A DNA stretch of 64,000 nt from a virus, in the IMG/VR virus record IMGVR_UViG_3300023174_000067, positions 62,001 through 126,000 of that record, one strand, 5' to 3'. A program made the translations under genes and the position numbers. Positions 23,919-32,793 of the stretch are shown here, in pieces. The notes beneath the pieces were generated by a model. The model saw only the letters and a program-made list of their open reading frames with translations. It was not told where the DNA came from and did not search any database. Each line of letters begins with the position of its first letter. The first letter of the stretch is position 1.

Positions 23919-25514
23919 TTAACAAGTACCTGAAAATGTTAATGGGAATTGACAATCAAATGCAAACCCACCACCAGCTCCCGTAAATACGTAGGTATAC
24001 GTACCATCAGAGTTAACAACTCCTACAATACTTGTTCTACCAATATTATCAGTAATTACATCGTTTACTTGTATCTGTAAAGTTTCAGAAGTTTGAGTTA
24101 ATTTTAATGTATTACTATTAATTGATGTTGCACCATCCCATAATGTTGGTACAACAATTTGACGAACACAATTTGGAGTTAATGTTAGTGTTGGAGTTGG
24201 TGTAGGTGTAGGTGTTTGAGTTGGTGTAATAGTAGGTGTAGGTGTTGGTCCATAACAAGAGGTCACACAATCGGAATATCCTGGTTCTCCTGTTAAATCA
24301 TATGTTCCTGATGTTGCGAGTTCATCTAAAATTTCAAATGAGTATCCTCTATTTTCAGGATTGTTATAAAAATATCCAATAGTTAAAGGGGTGTTATATG
24401 GAACAAAAGCGGTAAATGTACCAGCAAAATTACAAGGATTTCCACAACTATAACCATTAACATTATAATAACGATAAGGTGGTAATGGAGATTCCGTTGG
24501 TGTTGTGGTTGGAGTTGAAGTTGGAGTTGAAGTTAAGGTTGGTGTCGGAGTTGAAGTTGGAGTTGAAGTTAAGGTTGGTGTTGGAGTTGAAGTTGATGTT
24601 AAAGTTGGTGTCGGAGTTGGTGTTGGGTCAACAAACGAAAGATAAAAATCATTATAAACATCGATATATTCATTAATATCTGTTTGTAATATTGCATCTA
24701 AAATAATTTGCTCTATTATTATATTGTCAGGATTAGTAATACTTGGAGTTAATGTTACACCTGAAAAATTTACATAACCATTTAATGTATTAAAATCAAC
24801 ATCAGGCAAATAAACATGTGTTGTTCCTGATGTATATCCACTATTAATTGTAACTCCTGTTGTTATAACAACGTCTCCATTCGATGTACCATATGTGTTT
24901 GTAAAACTTAAATTAACATCTTCGTTAACAACCCTATTACTATATAAATTATAGTCTATATTTAATGAACCTGGAGTTATTATTGTCTCTAAAGTTATTA
25001 TTATAGGTTCAGGGGTTGTTGTTGGAGTTGGAGTAGGGGTTGACGTTAATGTAGGGGTTGGAGTAGGGGTTGGTAATTGTGGACATTCAGGACACTGTGG
25101 ACAATCAGGACAAGGTGTTAAATAAGATTGGTCTGAACAACAATTTTCATCTGAGATTAAACTATCGTTAACATTAATATATAGTTTTTCTCTTATTGGG
25201 ATTATTAAATCACCCTCGTCATTTTTTAATAAAAATTGACCTTCATATCTGCCTGTTTTTTGTGTATCTTTTTTTGAAAATTTATAAAAAATATAATATT
25301 CTGTAGGAGTATTTGGGTCATCAAATACTTTAGAAACAAATCCTGCGGCTTTAGATGTTATTTTTGGAATTCCAGTTTCTACATTAACCATTGAAAAGAA
25401 GATTCCCGACTTTTCAATTAAATTCATAAAACTATGATAGTCACTCCTTCCGTCCTTAACAACTTGCATCTTAAGCACAGGTAAGGTTGCGTTTTTATTT
25501 ATAAAAAATTCCAT
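23919..25514 (-). CDS. Pro/Thr-repeat fibre protein, mucin-like
   Basis: The protein has 531 residues. Residues 1-125 are a folded N-terminal domain (MEFFINKNATLPVLKMQVV), probably for virion attachment. A Cys-rich hinge follows (CPDCPQCPECPQ), then repeated PT tracts (about 148-170, 298-345, 427-447) separating two beta-rich domains, and a C-terminal domain ending FPLTFSGTC. PT tracts form extended, rigid linkers and in other proteins are heavily O-glycosylated. It lies immediately downstream of the glycosyltransferase genes, so it is a candidate substrate. No signal peptide, as expected for a virion protein. Confidence 0.72.
   Translation of the reverse strand: MEFFINKNATLPVLKMQVVKDGRSDYHSFMNLIEKSGIFFSMVNVETGIPKITSKAAGFVSKVFDDPNTPTEYYIFYKFSKKDTQKTGRYEGQFLLKNDEGDLIIPIREKLYINVNDSLISDENCCSDQSYLTPCPDCPQCPECPQLPTPTPTPTLTSTPTPTPTTTPEPIIITLETIITPGSLNIDYNLYSNRVVNEDVNLSFTNTYGTSNGDVVITTGVTINSGYTSGTTHVYLPDVDFNTLNGYVNFSGVTLTPSITNPDNIIIEQIILDAILQTDINEYIDVYNDFYLSFVDPTPTPTPTLTSTSTPTPTLTSTPTSTPTPTLTSTPTSTPTTTPTESPLPPYRYYNVNGYSCGNPCNFAGTFTAFVPYNTPLTIGYFYNNPENRGYSFEILDELATSGTYDLTGEPGYSDCVTSCYGPTPTPTITPTQTPTPTPTPTLTLTPNCVRQIVVPTLWDGATSINSNTLKLTQTSETLQIQVNDVITDNIGRTSIVGVVNSDGTYTYVFTGAGGGFAFDCQFPLTFSGTC
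24485..24622. repeat. tandem DNA repeats encoding a PT linker
   Basis: Short units of the type GTTGGAGTTGAAGTT and GTTAAGGTTGGTGTYGGA recur in tandem. They encode TSTPTPTLTSTP-type linkers of the fibre protein. Slipped-strand changes in such units would alter linker length. Confidence 0.7.
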
Positions 25515-25527
25515 TTACTTTTTTATA

Positions 25528-25534
25528 ATAAATA
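25528..25534 (-). promoter_or_regulatory. TATTTAT element before PT-repeat fibre gene
   Basis: GGTATTTATTATAAA on the minus strand, 13 nt before the ATG at 25514. It separates the fibre gene from the transferase genes upstream. Confidence 0.42.
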
Positions 25535-25540
25535 CCACGA

Positions 25541-27223
25541 TTACGACTCTTTTCTTAAATTACCATCATAAAATTCAAAACGATTATGTTCTGTTGGGGT
25601 TAACAATAATAATCCAGGATTCAATTCTCCTTTTCGAGTGTTTTGGAACATATAAGACATCCAAGTTTGTTCAAACGGTTTATCCCATTTTTCCGTTAAA
25701 AACATTTTTTTGTTACCACTTTTACTAACTACCTGAGGCCAATTAGAATAATATACATCACCATCTATATAACCCAAACCATTATGTATTTTAATATTTT
25801 TAAAAATTGTTTTTGGAGAATCGGGGTCCGTTCCCTTTAAGGGTAAATTAGTTTTTTCAGGAAAATGAGAATTCCTAACATGTTGAGGGACGTTATACCA
25901 AGACCATTGAGTACTATTATCACCAAAAAATTCGGTAAAAGACAACTTTAAAAAATCAAATTTTTCTTTACCAATAATTGATAATGATTTTTGATATAAA
26001 TTAGAAACATATCTGTTAAATCCATTTTTACAAACCTCACCTTTTTTTGGATAAAAAAACATATCGTCCTCAAAAAAGAAATAAAAATCAAACTCATTTT
26101 CATTCGCATGTTCCGATATAAATTGTCTACCTCCACAAATACCAAGATTATCTTTTTTAATGTGAGTAAACCCATGTTTTTCACATAGTTCCAAATATTT
26201 TTCTGTTGTTGATAAATCAGAAGAATTATCTAACAAAAACTTTTTTGGTTTATTAATAAAGTCTGAATCATATTCTAACATTGATTTAATTAATGTTTCA
26301 AACTGATTTGGACTATTAAATGTTATAACATATAGTGCGGTATTTTCAGGATTTAAAAAAGAATCATCGTTTTTTATTTTTTCAGTTTCATAGTTCTTTA
26401 ATTCTTCAAAAAATGGCCAAACTAATCCATTACCACTAATATCAAACTTATGTATTAAATTAGGATGTCTGTGAGTTAATATAGTAAAAAGACATTCATC
26501 CGCACCCATATACCCATCCCTCAATGTTGTCTCCATTACTGAATAATATAAATTATTCAACTCATGTACTTTATTTTTTGAACCACCAAAAAATCCTCCT
26601 CTACAAACGTAATTGACAAAATCGGTATTACAATAACGAGACATTGCGGTTCTTTCAAACCCATGAATTTCATCATTTGCATCATATGGATATGCTAAAT
26701 GAATAAACTTACCTTCATTTTTAATTACAAAATTATTTAAATTATCTAAGACTAAATCTTTTTGAAAATATCCTTTATTTACAGTATTTGTTAACCCACC
26801 GTCAATCCAAAAGAAATATTCAGAATTAAATGGATTTACAATTGCAGAATCATTTAACATAAACATTTTGGTAAACATCATCGGATTATAATATTTTAGT
26901 GATGCTTGAGGGGATTCTTTTAACCAATCCGCAAATGAATACCATTTTTCATCAGTTCTGATTTCTTGAATTCTATCAAAAAAAGGATTCCATGTTTCAA
27001 AATCGGTAACTTCTTTTATAAAAATTTTTGTCGGTTTATTTTCTCTAATTCTTATAACATCTTCTTCCAATTCTTTTGGTATCCAAACACACATTTGAGC
27101 ATCGGTTTCTAACATTTCAAAAAACCGTTCTTTATAATAATTAAAGTCTCTTTTAGCCCACCCATTTAGGTATCCTCTTCCCATGTCCCAAAGACCAGTT
27201 ACGATTGTAATATTTTTATTCAT
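25541..27223 (-). CDS. two-domain glycosyltransferase (HtrL/YibB-like plus GT2-like)
   Basis: Residues 1-285 begin NITIVTGLWDMGRGYLNGW and include FFWIDGGLTN and VCRGGFFGGSKN. This is the pattern of HtrL/YibB-type putative glycosyltransferases. Residues about 300-560 form a second GT-A fold: ALYVITFNSPNQFETLIKSM, LDNSSD, then FFFEDDMFFYP with acidic residues where the DxD metal site is expected. Two catalytic domains in one chain suggest sequential sugar addition. It overlaps the next gene upstream (ATG of this gene at 27223, stop of that gene at 27216) by 8 nt, so they are coupled. Cytoplasmic, no membrane segment. Confidence 0.72.
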   Translation of the reverse strand: MNKNITIVTGLWDMGRGYLNGWAKRDFNYYKERFFEMLETDAQMCVWIPKELEEDVIRIRENKPTKIFIKEVTDFETWNPFFDRIQEIRTDEKWYSFADWLKESPQASLKYYNPMMFTKMFMLNDSAIVNPFNSEYFFWIDGGLTNTVNKGYFQKDLVLDNLNNFVIKNEGKFIHLAYPYDANDEIHGFERTAMSRYCNTDFVNYVCRGGFFGGSKNKVHELNNLYYSVMETTLRDGYMGADECLFTILTHRHPNLIHKFDISGNGLVWPFFEELKNYETEKIKNDDSFLNPENTALYVITFNSPNQFETLIKSMLEYDSDFINKPKKFLLDNSSDLSTTEKYLELCEKHGFTHIKKDNLGICGGRQFISEHANENEFDFYFFFEDDMFFYPKKGEVCKNGFNRYVSNLYQKSLSIIGKEKFDFLKLSFTEFFGDNSTQWSWYNVPQHVRNSHFPEKTNLPLKGTDPDSPKTIFKNIKIHNGLGYIDGDVYYSNWPQVVSKSGNKKMFLTEKWDKPFEQTWMSYMFQNTRKGELNPGLLLLTPTEHNRFEFYDGNLRKES

Positions 27224-28001
27224 ATTTTTTTACTAATTTCTTTAATAGATTAATATCTTTTTTTGTATTATGTAATATTTTTACATTATTTGTATTTAAA
27301 TAATCCTCTTCATTTTTTGAAAAATCACCTAAAAAAGATTCAACACCATTTGTAAATGTTTCATTACTTGATAAAATTTTGTAGTTAACATTATTCTCAT
27401 AAGCATATTTTGTAATAAACAACTCATCAGGAAATTTACAATAAAATCCAAATTCAGGCATTACTGTATGTGGATATAATTTATCGTGATATTCTTGTGA
27501 TAATTTATATAAATTCATAATATGATTATATCTACCCCCAAAAAAATTACCCATAGTCCAAATTGCGCCTTCAGGATAATTAACATCAATAAAGTTTGTC
27601 ATACTTGGGTATGTATCTTTAAATAATGCGTTATAAAAATGTCTCATAAACACATATTCTGAGTCTAAAATATCTTTGTCCGTTATTTCACTAACAATTA
27701 TTTGGTCAGCATCTGCAACAAATATATAATCATATTCTTCTACTAAATGTTTCAGACACAATACTTTCATAAAAAGTAAGTGTTGATACTCATTTGGATG
27801 GTGGTCCACAACAATATGTTTCACAAAATCTAAATCATGTTTACGTTCATTATTAGTTATTAAAACAAAATGAACGTCATGATTAGGTAAGAAATTTTTC
27901 TTAGCCGATTTAAAAAAAGCTTCTGATGTATCATAATAATCATTTATTAGTTGAAAATTTTTATCGGGAAAAAACAAAGAGTTAATTAATGCAATTTTCA
28001 T
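27216..28001 (-). CDS. glycosyltransferase, GT6-like
   Basis: The protein has 261 residues. KIALINSLFFP is followed by YIFVADADQIIV (DxD at about 96-98) and IWTMGNFFGGRYNHIM. KFPDELFITKYAY and YKILSSNETF complete a pattern that fits family GT6 (the ABO blood-group and alpha-galactosyltransferase family): DxD, then GxxFGG, then a DE-containing helix. GT6 enzymes transfer Gal or GalNAc to an existing galactoside with retention. Bacterial and a few phage members lack the N-terminal membrane anchor, as here. Probably extends a glycan begun by another enzyme of this block. Confidence 0.65.
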   Translation of the reverse strand: MKIALINSLFFPDKNFQLINDYYDTSEAFFKSAKKNFLPNHDVHFVLITNNERKHDLDFVKHIVVDHHPNEYQHLLFMKVLCLKHLVEEYDYIFVADADQIIVSEITDKDILDSEYVFMRHFYNALFKDTYPSMTNFIDVNYPEGAIWTMGNFFGGRYNHIMNLYKLSQEYHDKLYPHTVMPEFGFYCKFPDELFITKYAYENNVNYKILSSNETFTNGVESFLGDFSKNEEDYLNTNNVKILHNTKKDINLLKKLVKKYE

Positions 28002-28007
28002 TATATT

Positions 28008-28973
28008 TTAAAATTTAAAATTTATAGTATGTCCTTCGGTGATACCCAATTCAAGTGTTTTATTTTCATCATCAATAGGGTGAAGTGTAACAATTAAAGA
28101 TTTTTTTTGTCCGTATATTGGGTCACCACCCATGGTTTCATTATTAACATTAAATGATAAAGACAATCCATTTTTATCGTCTACTAACTTTCTTACAATA
28201 TCGGTAACATCTGAAACTACGTTTAGTGGGGTTGTACTGTAACCCTCATCAATTTCGAAAGGGGGAGTTCCATAAACAGCATTTTTTACTATTATTTTTT
28301 TTCCCTTGTATATATCAAATTTACCTTTATAAAAATCAGGATGAAGATTAGTTAGGAAAGGATTAAATTCCATATGATAAAATTCGTAGTTTGTAGATTG
28401 TGGATTATCTCTATTTAACCAAGCTTCATAATCCCATCTACCCCAAATTCCTACATCAGAACATTTTTTAATGTGTTTAGATTGAGACCACCAAAAATTA
28501 CCCCAATACCATCCACCATTACAACTAACACCAACATTGTCATATTCATTAAGTTTCTCAACACATTCTCTCCAATTATCAATTAAAAAATATTCCATAC
28601 ATTCTCTCCAAGATGTCACATTTTCTATTTTTTTATGAGAAGGTTCTTTTGAGTTAAATGTTGTCCAATTATTACTAACACCTTTTGTGTGAAAATAAAA
28701 TATCTTAGCATCATCATATTTTTCACCAATCTCTTTTACTTTTTTTATACCAGGATATTCCGCATGATTTTGTTCGTGAAATTCTAGTCTAATCTTAGAG
28801 TAATCATTTAAATAATTTTTAACCTCTTCTCTATCAACATTTGATAAATTAATTGTTAACCATATCTCATCTGAATTATCATATAACCCAGAATTAACCA
28901 TTCTATCTAACTGTTTTTTAATTAAGTCTTTCCATTGACCTACTAAATATGCGTGATACACTACTACTATCAT
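28008..28973 (-). CDS. putative glycosyltransferase with C-terminal beta domain
   Basis: The N-terminal ~215 residues (IVVVYHAYLVGQWKDLI, KIFYFHTKGVSNNW, SWRECMEYFLIDNW) have the look of a GT-A-like family in which FHTKG and the Trp-rich GVSCNGGWYWGNFWW are conserved. I could not find a clean DxD. From about residue 225 (KIIVKNAVYGTPPFEIDEG) a beta domain follows with DVTDIVRKLV, NNETMGGDPIYGQKKSL; this resembles the DUF3395 fold found at the C-terminus of some DnaJ-like proteins. Gaps to both neighbours are under 10 nt. Sugar specificity unknown. Confidence 0.55.
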   Translation of the reverse strand: MIVVVYHAYLVGQWKDLIKKQLDRMVNSGLYDNSDEIWLTINLSNVDREEVKNYLNDYSKIRLEFHEQNHAEYPGIKKVKEIGEKYDDAKIFYFHTKGVSNNWTTFNSKEPSHKKIENVTSWRECMEYFLIDNWRECVEKLNEYDNVGVSCNGGWYWGNFWWSQSKHIKKCSDVGIWGRWDYEAWLNRDNPQSTNYEFYHMEFNPFLTNLHPDFYKGKFDIYKGKKIIVKNAVYGTPPFEIDEGYSTTPLNVVSDVTDIVRKLVDDKNGLSLSFNVNNETMGGDPIYGQKKSLIVTLHPIDDENKTLELGITEGHTINFKF

Positions 28974-28977
28974 AATA

Positions 28978-31458
28978 TTAATTTTTTTTTCTTATAACAC
29001 TGGTTACACTCCAATCAGGACTACTTTGATATATTTGAATGCTTTCAATATTTTCATTTAAGTATTCCATCTCTTCTTGGGTCATGTAGTCCGAGTAAAT
29101 TTTACCTGTTTTAATAAAATCTTGTAACATTGTTAATGTTATTGTTTTTTCTCGGTCACCCCAATTAGTCCAATGGTTTGGTTTATTCATCAACTCTATT
29201 GAAGTATGAAGGTCTTCTAAAACGTATATACCTCCTGGTTTAACACTTTTAAATAATTTTGCTAAAGTAATTTGTTGGTCTCTCATTATATGAGAACCGT
29301 CATCCATAATGACATCAACAGATGGGTATTGATTACTTAATTTAATTAAATCCTCTTCTTTTGATTGGTCTCCGTCAATAAACGTCATTCGGTGTCTTGG
29401 GGTATCTCCTAATTTGTCTAAACTATAGGGTAGGTTATATTCAACACCAACAATTTCCGCATTTATAAAATAATCTCTCCATAGTTTTATTGATTCGCAA
29501 TCGTATATACCTATTTCCATGAAAATTTTACATTCTTCGCGAATTGGTTTAAAAAGGTCGTTATATATTAATTCAAAATATCTGTGACCATGGTGTTTAT
29601 CCGTTGCATAATATTGTACAATATCTAATAATTGTTCACCTTTAGGTATTGGAATATTAAATAAATTATAATATGCCATATCGATAGTTCTATTTAATAG
29701 ATTTCCATAAGAAAAGGCGTGAAAAATAAAATTTTTATTTACGGTATCTTTAAAATATCTACCGTTTAAAACTTTATTATCAATTACTTTTATTTTATCA
29801 CTAACACCAATTTCATTTTTTAATAAGTGAGAAAAACAAGTTTGGTCGTGCCATAAACCATTTTCATAAAATCCTTTTTGTAATGGACTACCTCCTTCTA
29901 ATTCATCACACACATCATACCATCTTTGTAAAAACCATCTAACCCATTCTGTGTTTTTTATTAGTATGACGCCAGCATTCATTGCACTTGGACCATAATC
30001 TTCAGTCACAACAATATCTTTTCCTTCAATAATAAAATCTTCAATATGATAAGAATTATCAACAACAATTGCATCGGCATCTAAGAATAATACATAATCA
30101 GGAGAATGGGTATTTAACACATCAAGAAGAAGATGTGGTTTATACCAAGTAAATGCCCTTCTACCTATTTTTTCTCTAATTTTATTACCATCGTTCTCAA
30201 CATGATAAATGTAGTTTTTTTCATTACAATATTTTTCATTTATTGATTTGGTATATTTTGAATATGAAACATTATCGGTCCAAAATTGTGATAACACTAT
30301 TTTTTTATTATCATTCATTTGTTTTTTTTCTATTTTAACTTCTTGATTATTTTTTTTTGTTGTTTTAATAAAAAACCCATTTTCAGTTTTAACATATTCA
30401 TTTTGTAAATCAAAATAATTTGTTTCATTGATTATTGTCAAATAATCAAAAATTTCTGATTGGAGTTCATTCTTATCTTTATAAAAAAAGTAAATAAACC
30501 CACCATCATTAACACTATCGATATATTTGATAAATGCATTTTTTTCATGTGTTTTATTGAAATCAAATTTTGTATTGTAAAAAACTAATTCGTTTATTGA
30601 ATTTTTGGCAAATGGACATTCAGCCGTAACAGCATAGTGATTTCTGGCAACAGTACCATAATGCTCCCAATTAAACATATCTTTATCCATAGAATAAAAA
30701 ATCGGGGTTCTCACAAAATCGCTATCCCAAGTATTAACTATTAATGGAGTTCCATAGTCTAATGGATAGTTTAATATCACCTTCCTTTTTATAGGATTAT
30801 TATCATAATAATAAGAGATAATATCATCAACAAAGTATTGTCTTTTACCGTTAGTATAGTGAATAGAAAAATAATCTTCACTAACTATATATTGATGACA
30901 TAATAAATTAGATGTTTTTCTTTTGTACGGATGTTTGTCAAAAAATTTCCAAAGAGTAACATCTTCAATAAAAATATTTTCGACATTAACATCGTTAATT
31001 AAATCTTCACAAACTTTTTTTGACATGAAGACACCAGCACCTCCTCCATGAGAATGTACGACATCATATCCATTTATTTCTTCTATCATTTTATCAAGAG
31101 CGAATGAGTTAATATAAGAACCATCATCAGTTCTAAAAATATAATCAAATTCTTTATTTTTTAGACACCAATCTACCGCCTCTTTTAATCTTTCATACAT
31201 TAATGAGCCAATACCTTCATCTTTTAATGAATGATAATCATAACTTTCATTAGATATTAAATGGAGTATTTTATTTTTTTCATCATAACTTTGAGTATCG
31301 TTATTACCGTCAAAAAATATAACTTCATGACCCATTTTTTCTATTCTTGGCACCCAAGTCTCCATACAAGACATTTTACGAGTTAAGTCAGCTCTATCAA
31401 TTCTTATTCCGTGCCCATCATATTTGTGTGAGGTAAACCCCAAAAAAAGTATTTTCAT
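28978..31458 (-). CDS. three-domain glycosyltransferase/methyltransferase
   Basis: An 826-residue multidomain enzyme. Residues 1-215 hold a GT31-like domain (YIFRTDDGSYINSFALDKM). Residues about 380-600 hold a second GT-A domain with VLFLDADAIVVD and NAGVILIKNTEWVRWFLQRW, as in GT34/GT8-type transferases, and a HDQTCFSHLL helix. From about 610 a class I SAM methyltransferase follows: IFMEIGIYDCES (motif I), IDGDQSKEEDL, VDVIMDDGSHIMRDQQ (motif II region) and GGIYVLEDLH, close to cephalosporin/macrocin-type O-methyltransferases. It could add two sugars and then cap one by O-methylation. It sits in the middle of the transferase run with 4-15 nt gaps. Confidence 0.72.
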   Translation of the reverse strand: MKILFLGFTSHKYDGHGIRIDRADLTRKMSCMETWVPRIEKMGHEVIFFDGNNDTQSYDEKNKILHLISNESYDYHSLKDEGIGSLMYERLKEAVDWCLKNKEFDYIFRTDDGSYINSFALDKMIEEINGYDVVHSHGGGAGVFMSKKVCEDLINDVNVENIFIEDVTLWKFFDKHPYKRKTSNLLCHQYIVSEDYFSIHYTNGKRQYFVDDIISYYYDNNPIKRKVILNYPLDYGTPLIVNTWDSDFVRTPIFYSMDKDMFNWEHYGTVARNHYAVTAECPFAKNSINELVFYNTKFDFNKTHEKNAFIKYIDSVNDGGFIYFFYKDKNELQSEIFDYLTIINETNYFDLQNEYVKTENGFFIKTTKKNNQEVKIEKKQMNDNKKIVLSQFWTDNVSYSKYTKSINEKYCNEKNYIYHVENDGNKIREKIGRRAFTWYKPHLLLDVLNTHSPDYVLFLDADAIVVDNSYHIEDFIIEGKDIVVTEDYGPSAMNAGVILIKNTEWVRWFLQRWYDVCDELEGGSPLQKGFYENGLWHDQTCFSHLLKNEIGVSDKIKVIDNKVLNGRYFKDTVNKNFIFHAFSYGNLLNRTIDMAYYNLFNIPIPKGEQLLDIVQYYATDKHHGHRYFELIYNDLFKPIREECKIFMEIGIYDCESIKLWRDYFINAEIVGVEYNLPYSLDKLGDTPRHRMTFIDGDQSKEEDLIKLSNQYPSVDVIMDDGSHIMRDQQITLAKLFKSVKPGGIYVLEDLHTSIELMNKPNHWTNWGDREKTITLTMLQDFIKTGKIYSDYMTQEEMEYLNENIESIQIYQSSPDWSVTSVIRKKN

Positions 31459-31473
31459 ATTTGTTGTGTTATT

Positions 31474-32727
31474 TTATAGATTACCTGTTATTCTTTCACA
31501 CCACCCTTTAGATTCAGAATGTGGCCATACCACCCAGTATGATGGTTTATGAGACGTTTGAAACTCTCTCCACACTTTACAATAACCATCAGGGTCTCTC
31601 ATCATCATTTCAATTTCATTTTTATCGGCATCTTTTCTGAATATTGTTTCATCATTACTGTCATGGAATGCAACTACCCAAAAATCATAATCTTTTTCAG
31701 GTACCTGAGTATATCCAATATCAATACAATGTTTGAAGATTTTTGCGAAACTTTTTCTCCATTCATCTTCATTTTCAAAATGATATGGATTTGGTGGATA
31801 TTGTTTATCTAATGTATATTGTTGTACTGACCTATCACTAAAAAGTAATCCACAATATTTTTCATAATCCATTAAAGTTCTTTCAGTACCAAACCCATAT
31901 ATTCCAAATTCTTTTGGGTCGTATGTTTCACCGTCCATACTAAATAATCTTCTATTTTTAGAATGTGCTCTTGAATTTTTTTCACCCCAAGTTTTATCAT
32001 CATCCCACTGCTTGGTTCTACCCTTACGAGTATATTCGTGCCAAATAACTGTTTTGTGAGGATGAAATAAATCATATCCATGTGTGTAGGCTCTTGCCGC
32101 AATTGATATTTCTTCCCCATGAAAATAAAATTCAGGGTCATGTTGAACTTCTTTAGAAAATTGACCAACAGTAAAACAAAAATGTGCGGAATAAAATCTT
32201 GATGGAATTGGTTCTTTTAAATCTTGCCAACCTGGTATAGTTTCAGGTAAAAAGAACACCGCTCCCTCGGGAATAAACCTATCAAACGACATTCTCCATG
32301 GGTCCCTAATTCTCATCATTGGGTCATTATCAGGGTCAAAAGAAGAAACATATCCAGTTAATAAAGGTTTTTTATATCCTTTCTTTTGTAGTTGTTTAAT
32401 CATATCGATTAAAGTCTTATCCCAATCTTTTTCAAATCTCATATGAGAATCAATTTGTAAGGTATATTCTTCTCCTTTATATAACTGTTGTGTTAAATTT
32501 CTAGCCCAACATACCCCGTTAGATTCGTTATATGGAATATTTAAAATACTAAATCTTTTATCTTTTTCATATTCAGATAAATTATCAAACCCATCCTCAG
32601 GATGGAATTGTCTTGCAATACCTAACCTTAAATTTTTTGGGTTTTTAGCATTTTCAATCATGCTTTGAATGGTGGGGATTAATTGTGGGTCACGATAGCT
32701 AGCAATTTGTACAAATATTCTATTCAT
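31474..32727 (-). CDS. GT60-type polypeptide N-acetylglucosaminyltransferase
   Basis: The protein has 417 residues, opening IFVQIASYRDPQLIPTIQSM. Then GVCWARNLTQQLYKGEEYTL is followed by QIDSHMRFEKDWD (DSH at 93-95 in place of DxD). Next come PEGAVFFLPETIPGW, HFCFTVGQFSKEV and GEEISIAARAYTHGYDLFHP, ending with an HEYTRKGR element. This order is that of the GlcNAc family (GT60), typified by the Dictyostelium Skp1 enzyme that puts alpha-GlcNAc on a hydroxyproline, with relatives acting on Thr/Ser mucin-like domains. It would therefore start an O-glycan on protein. It lies directly next to the first PT-repeat fibre gene (stop at 32794), a likely substrate. Confidence 0.78.
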   Translation of the reverse strand: MNRIFVQIASYRDPQLIPTIQSMIENAKNPKNLRLGIARQFHPEDGFDNLSEYEKDKRFSILNIPYNESNGVCWARNLTQQLYKGEEYTLQIDSHMRFEKDWDKTLIDMIKQLQKKGYKKPLLTGYVSSFDPDNDPMMRIRDPWRMSFDRFIPEGAVFFLPETIPGWQDLKEPIPSRFYSAHFCFTVGQFSKEVQHDPEFYFHGEEISIAARAYTHGYDLFHPHKTVIWHEYTRKGRTKQWDDDKTWGEKNSRAHSKNRRLFSMDGETYDPKEFGIYGFGTERTLMDYEKYCGLLFSDRSVQQYTLDKQYPPNPYHFENEDEWRKSFAKIFKHCIDIGYTQVPEKDYDFWVVAFHDSNDETIFRKDADKNEIEMMMRDPDGYCKVWREFQTSHKPSYWVVWPHSESKGWCERITGNL

Positions 32728-32793
32728 TATATTTTTTATTTAAACTAAAAATAAAAAATATGAAATAAAAGTAGAGACTTACTTAAAAAAAAA

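Noticed and set aside
23756-23986. 76-codon plus-strand frame across two minus genes
   Set aside because: Spans the intergenic gap and the ends of both genes; residue mix is a shadow of AT-rich sequence.
24479-24676. 65-codon plus-strand Leu/Glu/Lys frame
   Set aside because: It is the complement of the PT repeats; the minus reading is in a continuous large gene.
25948-26184. 78-codon minus frame inside the two-domain transferase
   Set aside because: Shadow frame with no independent start context.
31872-32168. 98-codon minus frame within the GT60 gene
   Set aside because: Different frame of the same strand inside a clear enzyme gene; no conserved features.
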